Origin: Pseudomonadota bacterium
Lineage (GTDB): Bacteria; Pseudomonadota; Gammaproteobacteria; Pseudomonadales; Azotimanducaceae
NCBI GenBank assembly: GCA_022571865.1
Contig: JACZXA010000002.1
Coordinates: forward strand, 1 to 61,270
Length of the DNA: 61,270 nucleotides
Direction: 5' to 3'
The translations under genes and the position numbers were made by a program. The notes below the pieces were generated by a model that saw only the letters and a list, made by a program, of their open reading frames with translations, had not been told where the DNA came from and did no database searches. Positions 8,669-16,539 of this stretch are shown here, one piece after another; the stretch's first letter is position 1; each line of letters opens with the position of its first letter.

Positions 8669-8693
8669 CTATCTATCTCTATTGAGGCGTTAG

Positions 8694-10859
8694 ATGTTTC
8701 GAGCCATACGTTATCTGATCGTTTTATCCATTGTCTTGGCAATGGGGTTCACGGGCGTCTATCTTGGATCTTCCCCGCTGATCGGCCTGTTGGCACCTCA
8801 GTTCGCGGCAACGTTGGGCGTGGATGAAATCTCGATCAGGACCAGCCGGCCCGGTCTCGACTCCATTGAAATTGAATCCTTTCTGGTACGTATAAAAGGG
8901 GTAGAAGTCGTGGGGTCTTACGGAAAACTAACCTACGATCTACTTGAGCTGCTGGAGGGGAAATTCCAGTCCTTGCGGTTCACGACAATAGACGTGACGA
9001 TCAATCCGGATACCGCTCATCTGATCGATACCTCCGACTCGAGTGATCCGCCTGGCCCGGCTGCCATGTTTGCCATGATCCCCGTAACCGAGATGATCAT
9101 CGATGTTCTGACGCTTTCCGTTCCGCGCCTCGGCTTTCTGGGACGGGGTGCTTTGCAACTCGCTAACGGCGGGCTCGCCTTCGACATGAACGGTGTGGAG
9201 CCGATACAGGCCGAACACTTCAAGGTGGAAGGCAGGGTAGATCACACCGGCGCTATCCATGCGCGTTTTCTCGACATGAATTCCCTTGATCATCCATTCC
9301 TCATCGTCAACTCGACCGTCAACCCGGTGGCCGTAGCAGAGCGGGTCACCATCGACATGGAATTCGAACTCACCGACTACGCGCTGCAGCTTGCAAGTGA
9401 ACTCACCGGCATCCCGCCAGGCAAAGGAACGCTGAAGGGAAACGTCCACACGGTACTGCCTTGGCCTGTGACCGACACCACATTCGACAACGTAGTCATG
9501 AACGGTACTTTCGATCTCAACTGGCAGGACGCCGAAGATCGCATGCGGTTGCGCAACCTGCGCGGAGATTTTGTCGGGCAACTCGACTCGATCGACGCGG
9601 TGCTGACGGGAGGTGAAATCGAAGTCGGCGGGTCCCTATTGTCGATGACATTTCCATCCAGCTATCCGGTCAGGTACCGAAACGGGGCAATCACCCTGGG
9701 TCCGGGGATGGCCTTCACGATGGCCATGGGAGACTCAACCTTATCCGGCACGCTACGCTCGCTCGAGGCTCAGGTGAAATCAGCGCTGAGGGTCGATCTC
9801 GATGCAGACCTGAGTGCAACCGGGTTCGATCTGGCCACCCGAGGTCGAGCCATCGTGCAGGCTGAAGCGAGCCCCGACGGCGAACGCCTCGCCGGAAAGA
9901 TTACCTGGATGTTCGGCGCTATCGAGCTAACCACAACGTTCAGCCATCACTTTGACCGGGGGAGCGGGCGTCTGTCAGCCAGTCAGGAAATCCCCGTCAA
10001 CAGGCCGCTGCTGGCGGGCATATTTGAAAACTGGAACCTTCCCTTTGACGTAACCGCCGGTCAGGTCAGCGCCGAGATGGATCTGTCCTGGGCTCGAAAT
10101 GAACCTCTACAAGGCACAGTCTCGCTGGCCATGTCCCAGTTAGACGCCGCGTATGACGACTATTCCTTCGATGGCATCTCGGGCAATCTGCTCGTTCGCC
10201 TGGGTGAAGCCGGTCTCGAACTCGCGCATTCGTCTATTGCCATCGACCACGCAGACATCGGCTTGGATTTGACCGAGATATCACTCGAAACCGCGTGGCG
10301 CGAGGATGTATTGATGATAGAAGGCTTGGAGATGAAACTGCTGGGGGGAAGGGCAACTTTCGATTCCATGACATTCGACAGCAATCATCCGGCAACCCGG
10401 GTCGAGGTGGAACTTATCGGGCTCAGTCTTGCCGAAGTGTTAGCGCTGGAAGGAGACAGCATCAAAGGCAGCGGCGTGTTGAGCGGCCGGCTTCCCATCC
10501 AGATCAGCAACGGTCTGGTCAGCATGACGAACGGGACACTCAGCGCCGAACAAGGCGGTACCATTCAGCTTTCGACGGACCTTGGTGTCTCCACCGGACA
10601 ACTGGGACTGGATTTTGCGATGCAGGCTTTGACCAATTTCAGCTACAGTAAACTGGACGTCAGCGCCGATTACGCTGAGAACGGAGATCTCAGCCTCACC
10701 GTGAATTTACAAGGCACGAACCCTGAAGTGGAAAAAGGTCGACCCATCGTTTACAACCTCACCATCAACGAGAACATTCCCGCGTTACTGGAATCATTGC
10801 GTGCCCAACGTGGGATCATCGATAGGATCGAACGTAAAATTTTATCAACACAAGGCTGA
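8694..10859 (+). CDS. ydbH: YdbH family AsmA-like intermembrane lipid transport protein
   Basis: This 721-residue protein has one N-terminal transmembrane helix (residues 5-25) followed by a long beta-rich periplasmic region typical of the YdbH/AsmA-like superfamily. The C-terminal part holds the YdbH domain, including INENIPALLESLRAQRGIIDRIERK. In Escherichia coli, YdbH forms a bridge between inner and outer membranes and acts redundantly with TamB and YhdP in moving phospholipids. The protein is somewhat shorter than the E. coli one. The gene is 5 bp before ynbE and heads a three-gene operon ynbE-ydbL, which strongly supports the call. Confidence 0.88.
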   Translation: MFRAIRYLIVLSIVLAMGFTGVYLGSSPLIGLLAPQFAATLGVDEISIRTSRPGLDSIEIESFLVRIKGVEVVGSYGKLTYDLLELLEGKFQSLRFTTIDVTINPDTAHLIDTSDSSDPPGPAAMFAMIPVTEMIIDVLTLSVPRLGFLGRGALQLANGGLAFDMNGVEPIQAEHFKVEGRVDHTGAIHARFLDMNSLDHPFLIVNSTVNPVAVAERVTIDMEFELTDYALQLASELTGIPPGKGTLKGNVHTVLPWPVTDTTFDNVVMNGTFDLNWQDAEDRMRLRNLRGDFVGQLDSIDAVLTGGEIEVGGSLLSMTFPSSYPVRYRNGAITLGPGMAFTMAMGDSTLSGTLRSLEAQVKSALRVDLDADLSATGFDLATRGRAIVQAEASPDGERLAGKITWMFGAIELTTTFSHHFDRGSGRLSASQEIPVNRPLLAGIFENWNLPFDVTAGQVSAEMDLSWARNEPLQGTVSLAMSQLDAAYDDYSFDGISGNLLVRLGEAGLELAHSSIAIDHADIGLDLTEISLETAWREDVLMIEGLEMKLLGGRATFDSMTFDSNHPATRVEVELIGLSLAEVLALEGDSIKGSGVLSGRLPIQISNGLVSMTNGTLSAEQGGTIQLSTDLGVSTGQLGLDFAMQALTNFSYSKLDVSADYAENGDLSLTVNLQGTNPEVEKGRPIVYNLTINENIPALLESLRAQRGIIDRIERKILSTQG

Positions 10860-10864
10860 ACAAT

Positions 10865-11062
10865 ATGGAGAAAATCGGTTTGATCAGATCGACCATCGCG
10901 ACGGTTGCGCTTGTCGCTCTCTTTGCGTGTACACCTACCGTGAAGATTTCGACGGACGAGCCCATTACCATTAATCTGAACGTGAATATCAAACACGAAA
11001 TTCTTGTGAAGGTAGACAGGGATCTCGATGTTCTGTTCGACAAAGACAGCGAGTTGTTTTAG
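10865..11062 (+). CDS. ynbE: YnbE family lipoprotein
   Basis: This 65-residue lipoprotein has the signal VALVALFAC with the lipobox cysteine near residue 22. The mature part, TPTVKISTDEPITINLNVNIKHEI, matches YnbE. YnbE is an outer-membrane lipoprotein that binds the C-terminus of YdbH by beta-strand addition and so completes the intermembrane bridge. It sits between ydbH (5 bp) and ydbL (2 bp), the same order as in Escherichia coli. Confidence 0.9.
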   Translation: MEKIGLIRSTIATVALVALFACTPTVKISTDEPITINLNVNIKHEILVKVDRDLDVLFDKDSELF

Positions 11063-11064
11063 TT

Positions 11065-11391
11065 ATGAATCGCACAATCAAAGTTATGCTTCTGCTGGCG
11101 GGGCTGCTCGTTTCCGCAGTCACAATCGCGGCCGACATCAACTCGGCGAAAAGCCAGGGGCTGATAGGCGAGCGCGCAGACGGTTATCTGGGCGTTGTCG
11201 AGAAGAGAGCGGCCGGCGATGTCAAAGCCCTCGTAAGAGACATCAATGCCAAGCGACGCGCCCAGTACGAACGCATCGCGACAAAAAACGGCCTTTCGCG
11301 CCAGGAAGTGGAGTCGTTGAGTGGCAAGAAGACCATCGCAAAAACCGCCGCGGGTGGCTGGATTTACCGCACCCGGTGGGAGAAGAAGTAG
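11065..11391 (+). CDS. ydbL: YdbL family (DUF1318) periplasmic protein
   Basis: The protein is 108 residues. A signal peptide (LLLAGLLVSAVTIAA) is followed by the DUF1318 pattern AKSQGLIGERADGYLGVVE, DVKALVRDINAKRRAQYERIA and a C-terminal GGWIYR. YdbL is a soluble periplasmic partner of the YdbH-YnbE bridge and has been proposed to regulate its assembly. It starts 2 bp after ynbE, so translational coupling is likely. Length and order match the known trio. Confidence 0.92.
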   Translation: MNRTIKVMLLLAGLLVSAVTIAADINSAKSQGLIGERADGYLGVVEKRAAGDVKALVRDINAKRRAQYERIATKNGLSRQEVESLSGKKTIAKTAAGGWIYRTRWEKK

Positions 11392-11450
11392 CCGGCAACT
11401 CCAGTTTCTTGGGAATCGCGAACCCGCGTTTTCCGCCAAACTGTCACGGC

Positions 11451-11479
11451 TAACACGCTTGTCCCAGTCAATGTATACT
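11451..11479 (+). promoter_or_regulatory. Candidate promoter for the redoxin-cytochrome fusion gene
   Basis: TATACT at 11474-11479 is a good -10 box, with TG just before it. At 17 bp spacing the -35 position reads TAACAC, a weak match. GAGGAGG follows shortly before the ATG at 11509. The location in the 117 bp gap after ydbL fits an independent transcript. It was judged by eye only. Confidence 0.3.
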
Positions 11480-11508
11480 GGCTAGCTGGATTCCTGAGGA
11501 GGCTTCTC

Positions 11509-13251
11509 ATGCGGCATCTTTGCGTATTTCTCGCGTTCCTGACGCTGTCTGCATCGGCTTGGGCGCTCAAGGTGAACGATCGGGTCGACAACTTCGAACT
11601 GCTCGACCAAACCGGCGCCTCTCACGAGCTCTACTATCTGTCGGACGCCAAGGCGGTGGTTATCATGACCCACGGCAATGGATGTACTGCCATGCGTGAG
11701 GTGATGCCGCAATTCAAGGCGGTCCGCGCCGCATACGAGGAGAAGGGCGTCGAATTCCTGATGATCAACTCGAACCTCGGCGACAGCCGCGAAGCGATCG
11801 CCGCAGACGCACTGGAGCTTGAGATAGACACGCCCATCCTCATGGACGAAACCCAGATCATCGGCGAGTCGTTGGGATTAACGCGCACCGCGGAGGTGTT
11901 GGTGATCAGCACCGGCAACTGGCAGTTGGCTTATCGAGGCTCGCCCGGCGAACTCGAAAACACCCTGGACAGCCTGCTTGCCGGTGAGGCTGTCGAAGTA
12001 GCGCAAACCCAATGGCCCGGTTGCGAGATCAATTTCCCGAACCAGGCAAGCCAGAGTGAACATGCGCAAATATCATACGCTGAGCACGTTGCACCGATTC
12101 TCATCAAAAATTGTGTGAGCTGTCACCGCGAGGGCGGTATCGGTCCCTGGGCAATGTCCGACTACAACATGGTGCGCGGTTTCTCGCCCATGATGCGTGA
12201 AGTTATTCGCACGAAGCGCATGCCCCCATGGCACGCGGACCCCGCCCACGGTAAATTCAGCAACGACCGTTCGATGAGCAACGAAGAGGTTCAAACGCTC
12301 GTACATTGGATCGAGGCCGGCTCACCGCGTGGTGACGGCCCGGATGTGCTTGCCAAATATCGACCCGACTGGCCGGAATGGTCCCTCGGAATACCAGATC
12401 TCGTCATCGACATCCCGGCCTACGAAATCCCGGCAACGGGCGTGGTCCCGTATCAGTTCCCGACGGTAAAAAACCCGCTCGATCACGACGTGTGGATAAG
12501 CGCGGGCGAGATCCTGCCGGGTAGTCGAGCAACCTTACATCACGTCATCACCCGCTTTTATCTCCCTGATCCCAATGCCAAAGGCAACCCGCGTTTTGGT
12601 CGCCGAGGCGGTGGGCTCGCGGGTTATGTACCCGGTACAACCGCCCGGGTGTATCCGGACGACACCGGCACATTGTTACCAGCAGGCGCCACGATTCGTT
12701 TTCAGATGCACTACACACCGAACGGCAAAGCGGTGGTCGACCACTCGCGCATCGGTCTCTATTTCCACGACGAGCCCCCGAAGTACAAACTCTCCGGCAC
12801 CGCTCTGGTGAATACCAAGATCTTGATTCCTGCGAATACCAAGGCTCATACCGAGTCGAAGTCACAGGTCATGAAACGAGACGTGCTGCTCTACAGCCTG
12901 TTGCCCCACTCGCACTTCCGCGGTGTGGCTTCTAATTTTGTTGCCTACTACCCCGACGGCACCGAAGAGATTCTGTTATCCGTACCGGCTTACGACTTCA
13001 ACTGGCAAACCAGCTATATATTGGAAGAACCGAAAAAACTCCCGGCCGGTACCAAAGTGGTCCATAGCACCACCTGGGACAACTCGGCACAGAATCCCTC
13101 CAATCCGGATCCGAACCGCGATGTGCCATGGGGTCAGCAATCGTGGGATGAGATGTTGTTCGGCGCAATGTCGTTCCGCTATCTGGACGAAGTTGCAAGT
13201 GACAGCGCCGTAGGCGTTGCACAATTCCAGGGGGCGGCCGGCAGCGAGTAG
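11509..13251 (+). CDS. Secreted redoxin / cytochrome c / copper monooxygenase-like fusion
   Basis: This 580-residue protein begins with a signal peptide (LCVFLAFLTLSASAWA). Residues 20-165 are a thioredoxin-like redoxin domain (VNDRVDNFELLDQTG); the usual CxxC is absent, with HGNGCTAMRE in its place. Residues 185-265 are a cytochrome c-like domain with CVSCH at 202-206. The C-terminal 300 residues resemble type II copper, ascorbate-dependent monooxygenases (PHM fold), with His-rich segments LHHVITRFY, RFQMHYTPNG and LLPHSHFRG. The arrangement occurs in secreted or periplasmic proteins of Gammaproteobacteria and related groups. Electron transfer through heme to copper is plausible; the substrate is unknown. 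Confidence 0.82.
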   Translation: MRHLCVFLAFLTLSASAWALKVNDRVDNFELLDQTGASHELYYLSDAKAVVIMTHGNGCTAMREVMPQFKAVRAAYEEKGVEFLMINSNLGDSREAIAADALELEIDTPILMDETQIIGESLGLTRTAEVLVISTGNWQLAYRGSPGELENTLDSLLAGEAVEVAQTQWPGCEINFPNQASQSEHAQISYAEHVAPILIKNCVSCHREGGIGPWAMSDYNMVRGFSPMMREVIRTKRMPPWHADPAHGKFSNDRSMSNEEVQTLVHWIEAGSPRGDGPDVLAKYRPDWPEWSLGIPDLVIDIPAYEIPATGVVPYQFPTVKNPLDHDVWISAGEILPGSRATLHHVITRFYLPDPNAKGNPRFGRRGGGLAGYVPGTTARVYPDDTGTLLPAGATIRFQMHYTPNGKAVVDHSRIGLYFHDEPPKYKLSGTALVNTKILIPANTKAHTESKSQVMKRDVLLYSLLPHSHFRGVASNFVAYYPDGTEEILLSVPAYDFNWQTSYILEEPKKLPAGTKVVHSTTWDNSAQNPSNPDPNRDVPWGQQSWDEMLFGAMSFRYLDEVASDSAVGVAQFQGAAGSE

Positions 13252-13262
13252 TTGTGATTCAA

Positions 13263-13287
13263 GTTGGGCCTGCTACGCAGGCCCAAC
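13263..13287 (+). terminator. Strong hairpin after the fusion gene
   Basis: GTTGGGCCTGC at 13263-13273 pairs perfectly with GCAGGCCCAAC at 13277-13287, leaving a 3 nt loop. It begins 12 bp after the stop codon of the fusion gene. There is no T tract, so it may work with Rho or protect the 3' end instead of acting as a full intrinsic terminator. Confidence 0.5.
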
Positions 13288-13401
13288 GACCCTCCCTCCT
13301 TCTGGAATCTTCAACTCAAACGTTTCGCGCCCTTCCGATTGATGTTGAACTACCTCAGCGGCACCATACCCACTTCGTAATACGCTTCTGAGGATGATCA
13401 C

Positions 13402-13938
13402 ATGAGGCGTTGCAGAAGATCTTAAAAGCGTCTCCAGCGAACAATACGGAAACGAAACTCAGTACCGGGATCATCTCCTGGAGATGTACAAGACTTACCT
13501 CGAGATGGCTGACAGGATTAGTCAGCGTCGCCAGTCCGCCAACTCGTTTTATCTATCGCTGAACACCGCAATCATCGGACTAATCGGTTATGTACAGCTG
13601 GGTAGACCGATGGAACATTCTTTTACTGGCTTGTCGCAATTGCCGGAACGATTATTTCTTACCTGTGGTATCGACAAATTCGATCGTATAAGGACATGAA
13701 TTCCGGCAAGTTCAAAGTCGTTCACGAGCTGGAAACCTACCTGCCCGTCTGCCCCTACGACGCGGAATGGACCGCGTTGGGCCAGGGTAAAAACCCCGGC
13801 CTCTATCTACCATTCACCGTTGTCGAGCTGAGAGTACCTTTCGTCTTCATGGCCATCCACCTTTCCGTGATTGTGGTCGCACTGGCACCCATCGTCATTG
13901 AAGTATTGCTTGTAGCAGCGGTACCGCAACAAGACTAA
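13402..13938 (+). pseudogene. RipA-like small octameric membrane protein, broken by two frameshifts
   Basis: Three reading frames in order rebuild one normal protein of about 178 residues. ATG at 13402 leads, after one extra G near 13405-13408, into SVAEDLKSVSSEQYGN, then MYKTYLEMADRISQRRQSANSFYLSLNTAIIG. A second shift near 13610-13620 leads to FFYWLVAIAGTIISYLWYRQIRSYKDMNSG and on to the intact end at 13938. The pieces match the family annotated as RipA-family octameric membrane proteins, named from Francisella: two helix pairs with a conserved NSGKFKVVHE and YDAEW segment. The reading frames outside the shifts look well conserved, so the breaks are recent or are sequence errors. Confidence 0.7.
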
Positions 13939-14045
13939 CGCCCGAGCGAGCGTAAATTTTTCTTTCGATCGCAGATCGCCGATAGTGACGGCCCAGTTGG
14001 AGTCAACCTGCCTGATTCGAGTGTATGGCCGGGGAACGCAATTCT

Positions 14046-14359
14046 CTAGCCCGGATATTGCAGGGATGTTGCAAGAGCACGCAGAATTTTGGGTGAGAGA
14101 TCGTGGTCGTCATGACGCCTCGTGACCGAAAACGTAGCCGTAGCGACGGAAGCGCGGACCCGTTTGCGCTTGCGCAAACAGGTCCGCGTTCGCATAGCGC
14201 ACGCGCTGAACATCTCACGGCTTGGCGGCCGCGAGATCCAGCCAAAAACTGCACAGGCGCATCAACGACACTTCGAACCTATTCGAAATATAGAAATTTT
14301 CACATAATTTCAAAATGTTAACCATCATATGCGCCGTACTCGTGCAACATCCGGGCTAG
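14046..14359. mobile_element. MITE-like element, copy 1 (314 bp)
   Basis: Terminal inverted repeats CTAGCCCGGATATTGCA (14046-14062) and TGCAACATCCGGGCTAG (14343-14359) match at 16 of 17 positions. The body is clearly related to the element at 50909-51157. Shared blocks include GTGAGAGATCGTGGTCGTCA, GTAGCCGTAGC, CTTGGCGGCC, TTCGAAC-TATTCGAA and AAAATGTTAACCATCATATG. Copy 1 has an 11 bp extra stretch near the left end and an extra segment of about 60 bp holding a hairpin. No transposase is encoded. CTAG at both outer edges could be part of the repeat or a target duplication. The rest of the gap 13939-14410 shows nothing else. Confidence 0.75.
14153..14188. repeat. Large hairpin inside element copy 1
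   Basis: The 17 nt arm CGCGGACCCGTTTGCGC (14153-14169) pairs with 14172-14188 at 16 of 17 positions around a TT loop. The second element copy lacks it, having a short unrelated stretch at that point. It therefore looks like a later palindromic insertion, or a sequence lost from the other copy. Confidence 0.6.
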
Positions 14360-14410
14360 GATATAGACCCTCGCAATGCTTGAAGCCAGTGCAAGAGTAT
14401 TCCCCCTACG

Positions 14411-14902
14411 CTAATCACGAAACGCAGACTGAATCAGTCGCCCAAACTGCATCGCCGCACCAATCAGATTCAGCAACAGACCCACTATCACGGGTGTGAA
14501 CGTGTGCCACATCGCTACGTTCACAAACTGCAACACAATGACGATCGCAAACGCTGCAAAAACGATGCGATTGGACAATTCGTCCACGCTGGGGTCGTTG
14601 GTCTGCATCCTCTGGCTGGACCAATAGAGCGACCCACACATGAAAGTCCCCCATGAGCCGCTGACAATAGCCCAAACGAGATCCGGCGCAATCGGTAGAC
14701 TCAACATTGTTATCGTGGCGAGCGCGAATCCGCCCGCGGTAAAACTCGCTTCCAACAGGAAAGTGAGCCGGAGACGATCGCCTGGATCCCACTGTCCAGA
14801 GCTACGGCTGCCGAACACGACGACAACGCCAGAAAAGCCCGCCAACGCGATAGCGATCTCGGCGATGCCTACGAGAACTTCTGTAAGGTCCAACGAAATC
14901 AT
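14411..14902 (-). CDS. Small four-helix membrane protein of unknown function
   Basis: The protein is 163 residues with four predicted transmembrane helices at about 7-30, 48-70, 75-95 and 115-155. The pattern begins MISLDLTEVLVGIAEIAIALAGFSGVVVVFG, and a short polar segment near residue 100 holds QRMQTNDPSVDELSNR. The AIALAGFSGVVVVFG opening is common in a family of small hypothetical membrane proteins in Proteobacteria. No function is known to me. It lies directly next to element copy 1 and points away from the NRAMP fragment. Confidence 0.65.
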   Translation of the reverse strand: MISLDLTEVLVGIAEIAIALAGFSGVVVVFGSRSSGQWDPGDRLRLTFLLEASFTAGGFALATITMLSLPIAPDLVWAIVSGSWGTFMCGSLYWSSQRMQTNDPSVDELSNRIVFAAFAIVIVLQFVNVAMWHTFTPVIVGLLLNLIGAAMQFGRLIQSAFRD

Positions 14903-15011
14903 GAACTCATGGCAACACTACAAATCGGATCACCGCAATTGCCATCGCGACCTTAAAACGAACACCGCCCATAGGGCATAGTGCACTTTGGCTGCAACTC
15001 AATCTCATGGA

Positions 15012-15278
15012 TCAACGATCACCGGAAGTGATGATGTAGCGGGCAAGCTCCGCTTGTACAATGGATTTACTCCTGCACGCAACCAGCACCCACCAGAGCA
15101 GTACCAAGCCAACTTCAGCTCCGAGACTCGAGGTGAGAAGAAGTTCACCGGAACCGACGATTGAGCGAGATACTATGATGCTTGGACCCAGATGTTTAGC
15201 GCGCCCTAGAAAGCTCGTTGGTGCGGCCAGAGTTTCCCCAGGCCGCTGCGTGTAGAGGTCCACGTCTGCTATATTCAC
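15012..15278 (-). pseudogene. N-terminal fragment of an NRAMP-family metal transporter
   Basis: From a GTG at 15278 the frame reads about 88 residues. They include LGPSIIVSRSIVGSGELLLT, LGAEVGLVLLWWVLVAC and KSIVQAELARYIITSGD, the first two helices of NRAMP-type divalent metal transporters, with the helix-1 region around IVGSGE. A stop comes straight after SGDR, and none of the remaining roughly 300 residues occur nearby. The fragment is cut off near 15010, where the sequence becomes unrelated. A decayed remnant is the simplest reading. Confidence 0.7.
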
Positions 15279-15298
15279 TGGTTGGTCAGCCGAAGAGC

Positions 15299-15784
15299 TC
15301 AGGCTTCGATTACCGCTCCTTTGATTCTCCGGGATAGCGCCTTTCGACCACCCCACAACGTCGCTAGAAAACTGACGACACTCAACGCCATGAACTCGAT
15401 GAGATCATAAGCGTCCCAGGCCAGCCACACGGCAATCAGAAAAGTGATCACGCCAAGCGCGATTGGATTCGTCAGGTTCGTTCCGTTGGAGACCCGAATA
15501 CAGACGTAACCTCCAAGGCAGGACATTGCCAGTCCGAGCAGCGTAGAGATGGCCCCATAAACACTCACTAACTCTATACTGGACAGTGTTTCCTGAACAT
15601 CCTCCGCATTCATACCCTGGACCGCGAGGACCACCGCGTAGATCAGCGTGAGAAAGACGCTGCACACCGTAGTACCGCCGAGATCGGCGACGAGCCCCAA
15701 CACTATTCCCCGAATTGGCCGTGGTTCCCGCAACTCAGGACCGTTCAGATTGGAATCCGGGGTTTCATAGGGATTTTCAGACAT
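15299..15784 (-). CDS. Membrane protein of unknown function
   Basis: This 161-residue protein has a polar, Asn/Pro-rich start (MSENPYETPDSNLNGPELRE) followed by four transmembrane helices at about 26-48, 65-90, 100-118 and 122-142, and a basic tail (RKALSRRIKG). The MSxNPYExP start is shared by many small gammaproteobacterial membrane proteins of unknown role. The NRAMP fragment begins 20 bp downstream on the same strand, so the two may once have been co-transcribed. Confidence 0.65.
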   Translation of the reverse strand: MSENPYETPDSNLNGPELREPRPIRGIVLGLVADLGGTTVCSVFLTLIYAVVLAVQGMNAEDVQETLSSIELVSVYGAISTLLGLAMSCLGGYVCIRVSNGTNLTNPIALGVITFLIAVWLAWDAYDLIEFMALSVVSFLATLWGGRKALSRRIKGAVIEA

Positions 15785-15909
15785 GAATGCGGTTGGCTTG
15801 TGCCCTTGTGTTCTCAGCAGAACTTAAGCGCCCTACTTTAACTCAACGACACAGCGAACGTGAAAGAAGCAGACAGGCAGTCAATCCGGCCCTGCTCGCT
15901 GCACCCGTC

Positions 15910-16497
15910 TTATATAAATTCCAGTCGTTCGAGCCAGAGGACTTCACAGGAGCCGTTGCCCGTATCGGATCGGCTGCGCGAAGTCCGCCAGCGCCAGCCG
16001 TCATCCCCTTCAACGTCGACGAGTTGACCCACAAGCCGCACCTGGTCGTTGGTTCTCACTTGAGAGAGCGCGTCTGAAACGTTTGCGTTAGCTGGAATGA
16101 TGTGCACGTTGGCACTATGGGTGATGACTTCGTTGCGAGAGATCGGCATTTGCCGCGCTTTCCAGAAATACCAGCGGTTGCGCTGGCTGATCTGAAAGTC
16201 GGCAAGAATCGACTCGTCGGCCATCGGCCCCCAGCCGATTGCGAGATCCGTGGGAGAAAGGTCGGCTTCGCGCCCCAGGTGATAGTTCTGCCGGGAAAGC
16301 ACGCGAGCTTCTATCGTGAAATCCTCCACGCCACGTACATCGTATCCCGGGTAGGTAAATCCACCATCAGGCGAGGAAACCGCGGTGGTCGAGGGACTCA
16401 GGAAGAACCAGGCGCCTGCCAGCAGGAGGGAAACGATAACGACGGGATTTCTCAGCAACTGAAAACACCGAACGACGAGCAACATCCCCATTATCAC
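15910..16497 (-). CDS. Membrane-anchored hypothetical protein
   Basis: The product is 195 residues. An N-terminal hydrophobic helix (residues 10-32) anchors a periplasmic or extracellular domain with GFTYPGYDVRGVEDFTIEARVLSR, READLSPTDLAIGWGPMAD, ISQRNRWYFW, HSANVHIIPA and a final DQVRLVGQLVDVEGDDGWRWRTS segment. The blocks suggest a conserved small beta-rich family, perhaps OB-fold-like at the end, but I do not recognise a function. The GTG at 16497, or ATG codons at 16491 and 16485, could each be the start. It follows the acyl-CoA dehydrogenase gene by 42 bp on the same strand. Confidence 0.65.
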   Translation of the reverse strand: MIMGMLLVVRCFQLLRNPVVIVSLLLAGAWFFLSPSTTAVSSPDGGFTYPGYDVRGVEDFTIEARVLSRQNYHLGREADLSPTDLAIGWGPMADESILADFQISQRNRWYFWKARQMPISRNEVITHSANVHIIPANANVSDALSQVRTNDQVRLVGQLVDVEGDDGWRWRTSRSRSDTGNGSCEVLWLERLEFI

Positions 16498-16539
16498 GAC
16501 CGGGTCGCGAATTTCCGTGCGCTAGTCCACGCACGCGGG

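Noticed and set aside
8940-9581. 213-codon minus-strand frame inside ydbH
   Set aside because: Antisense to an intact operon gene; no recognisable motif.
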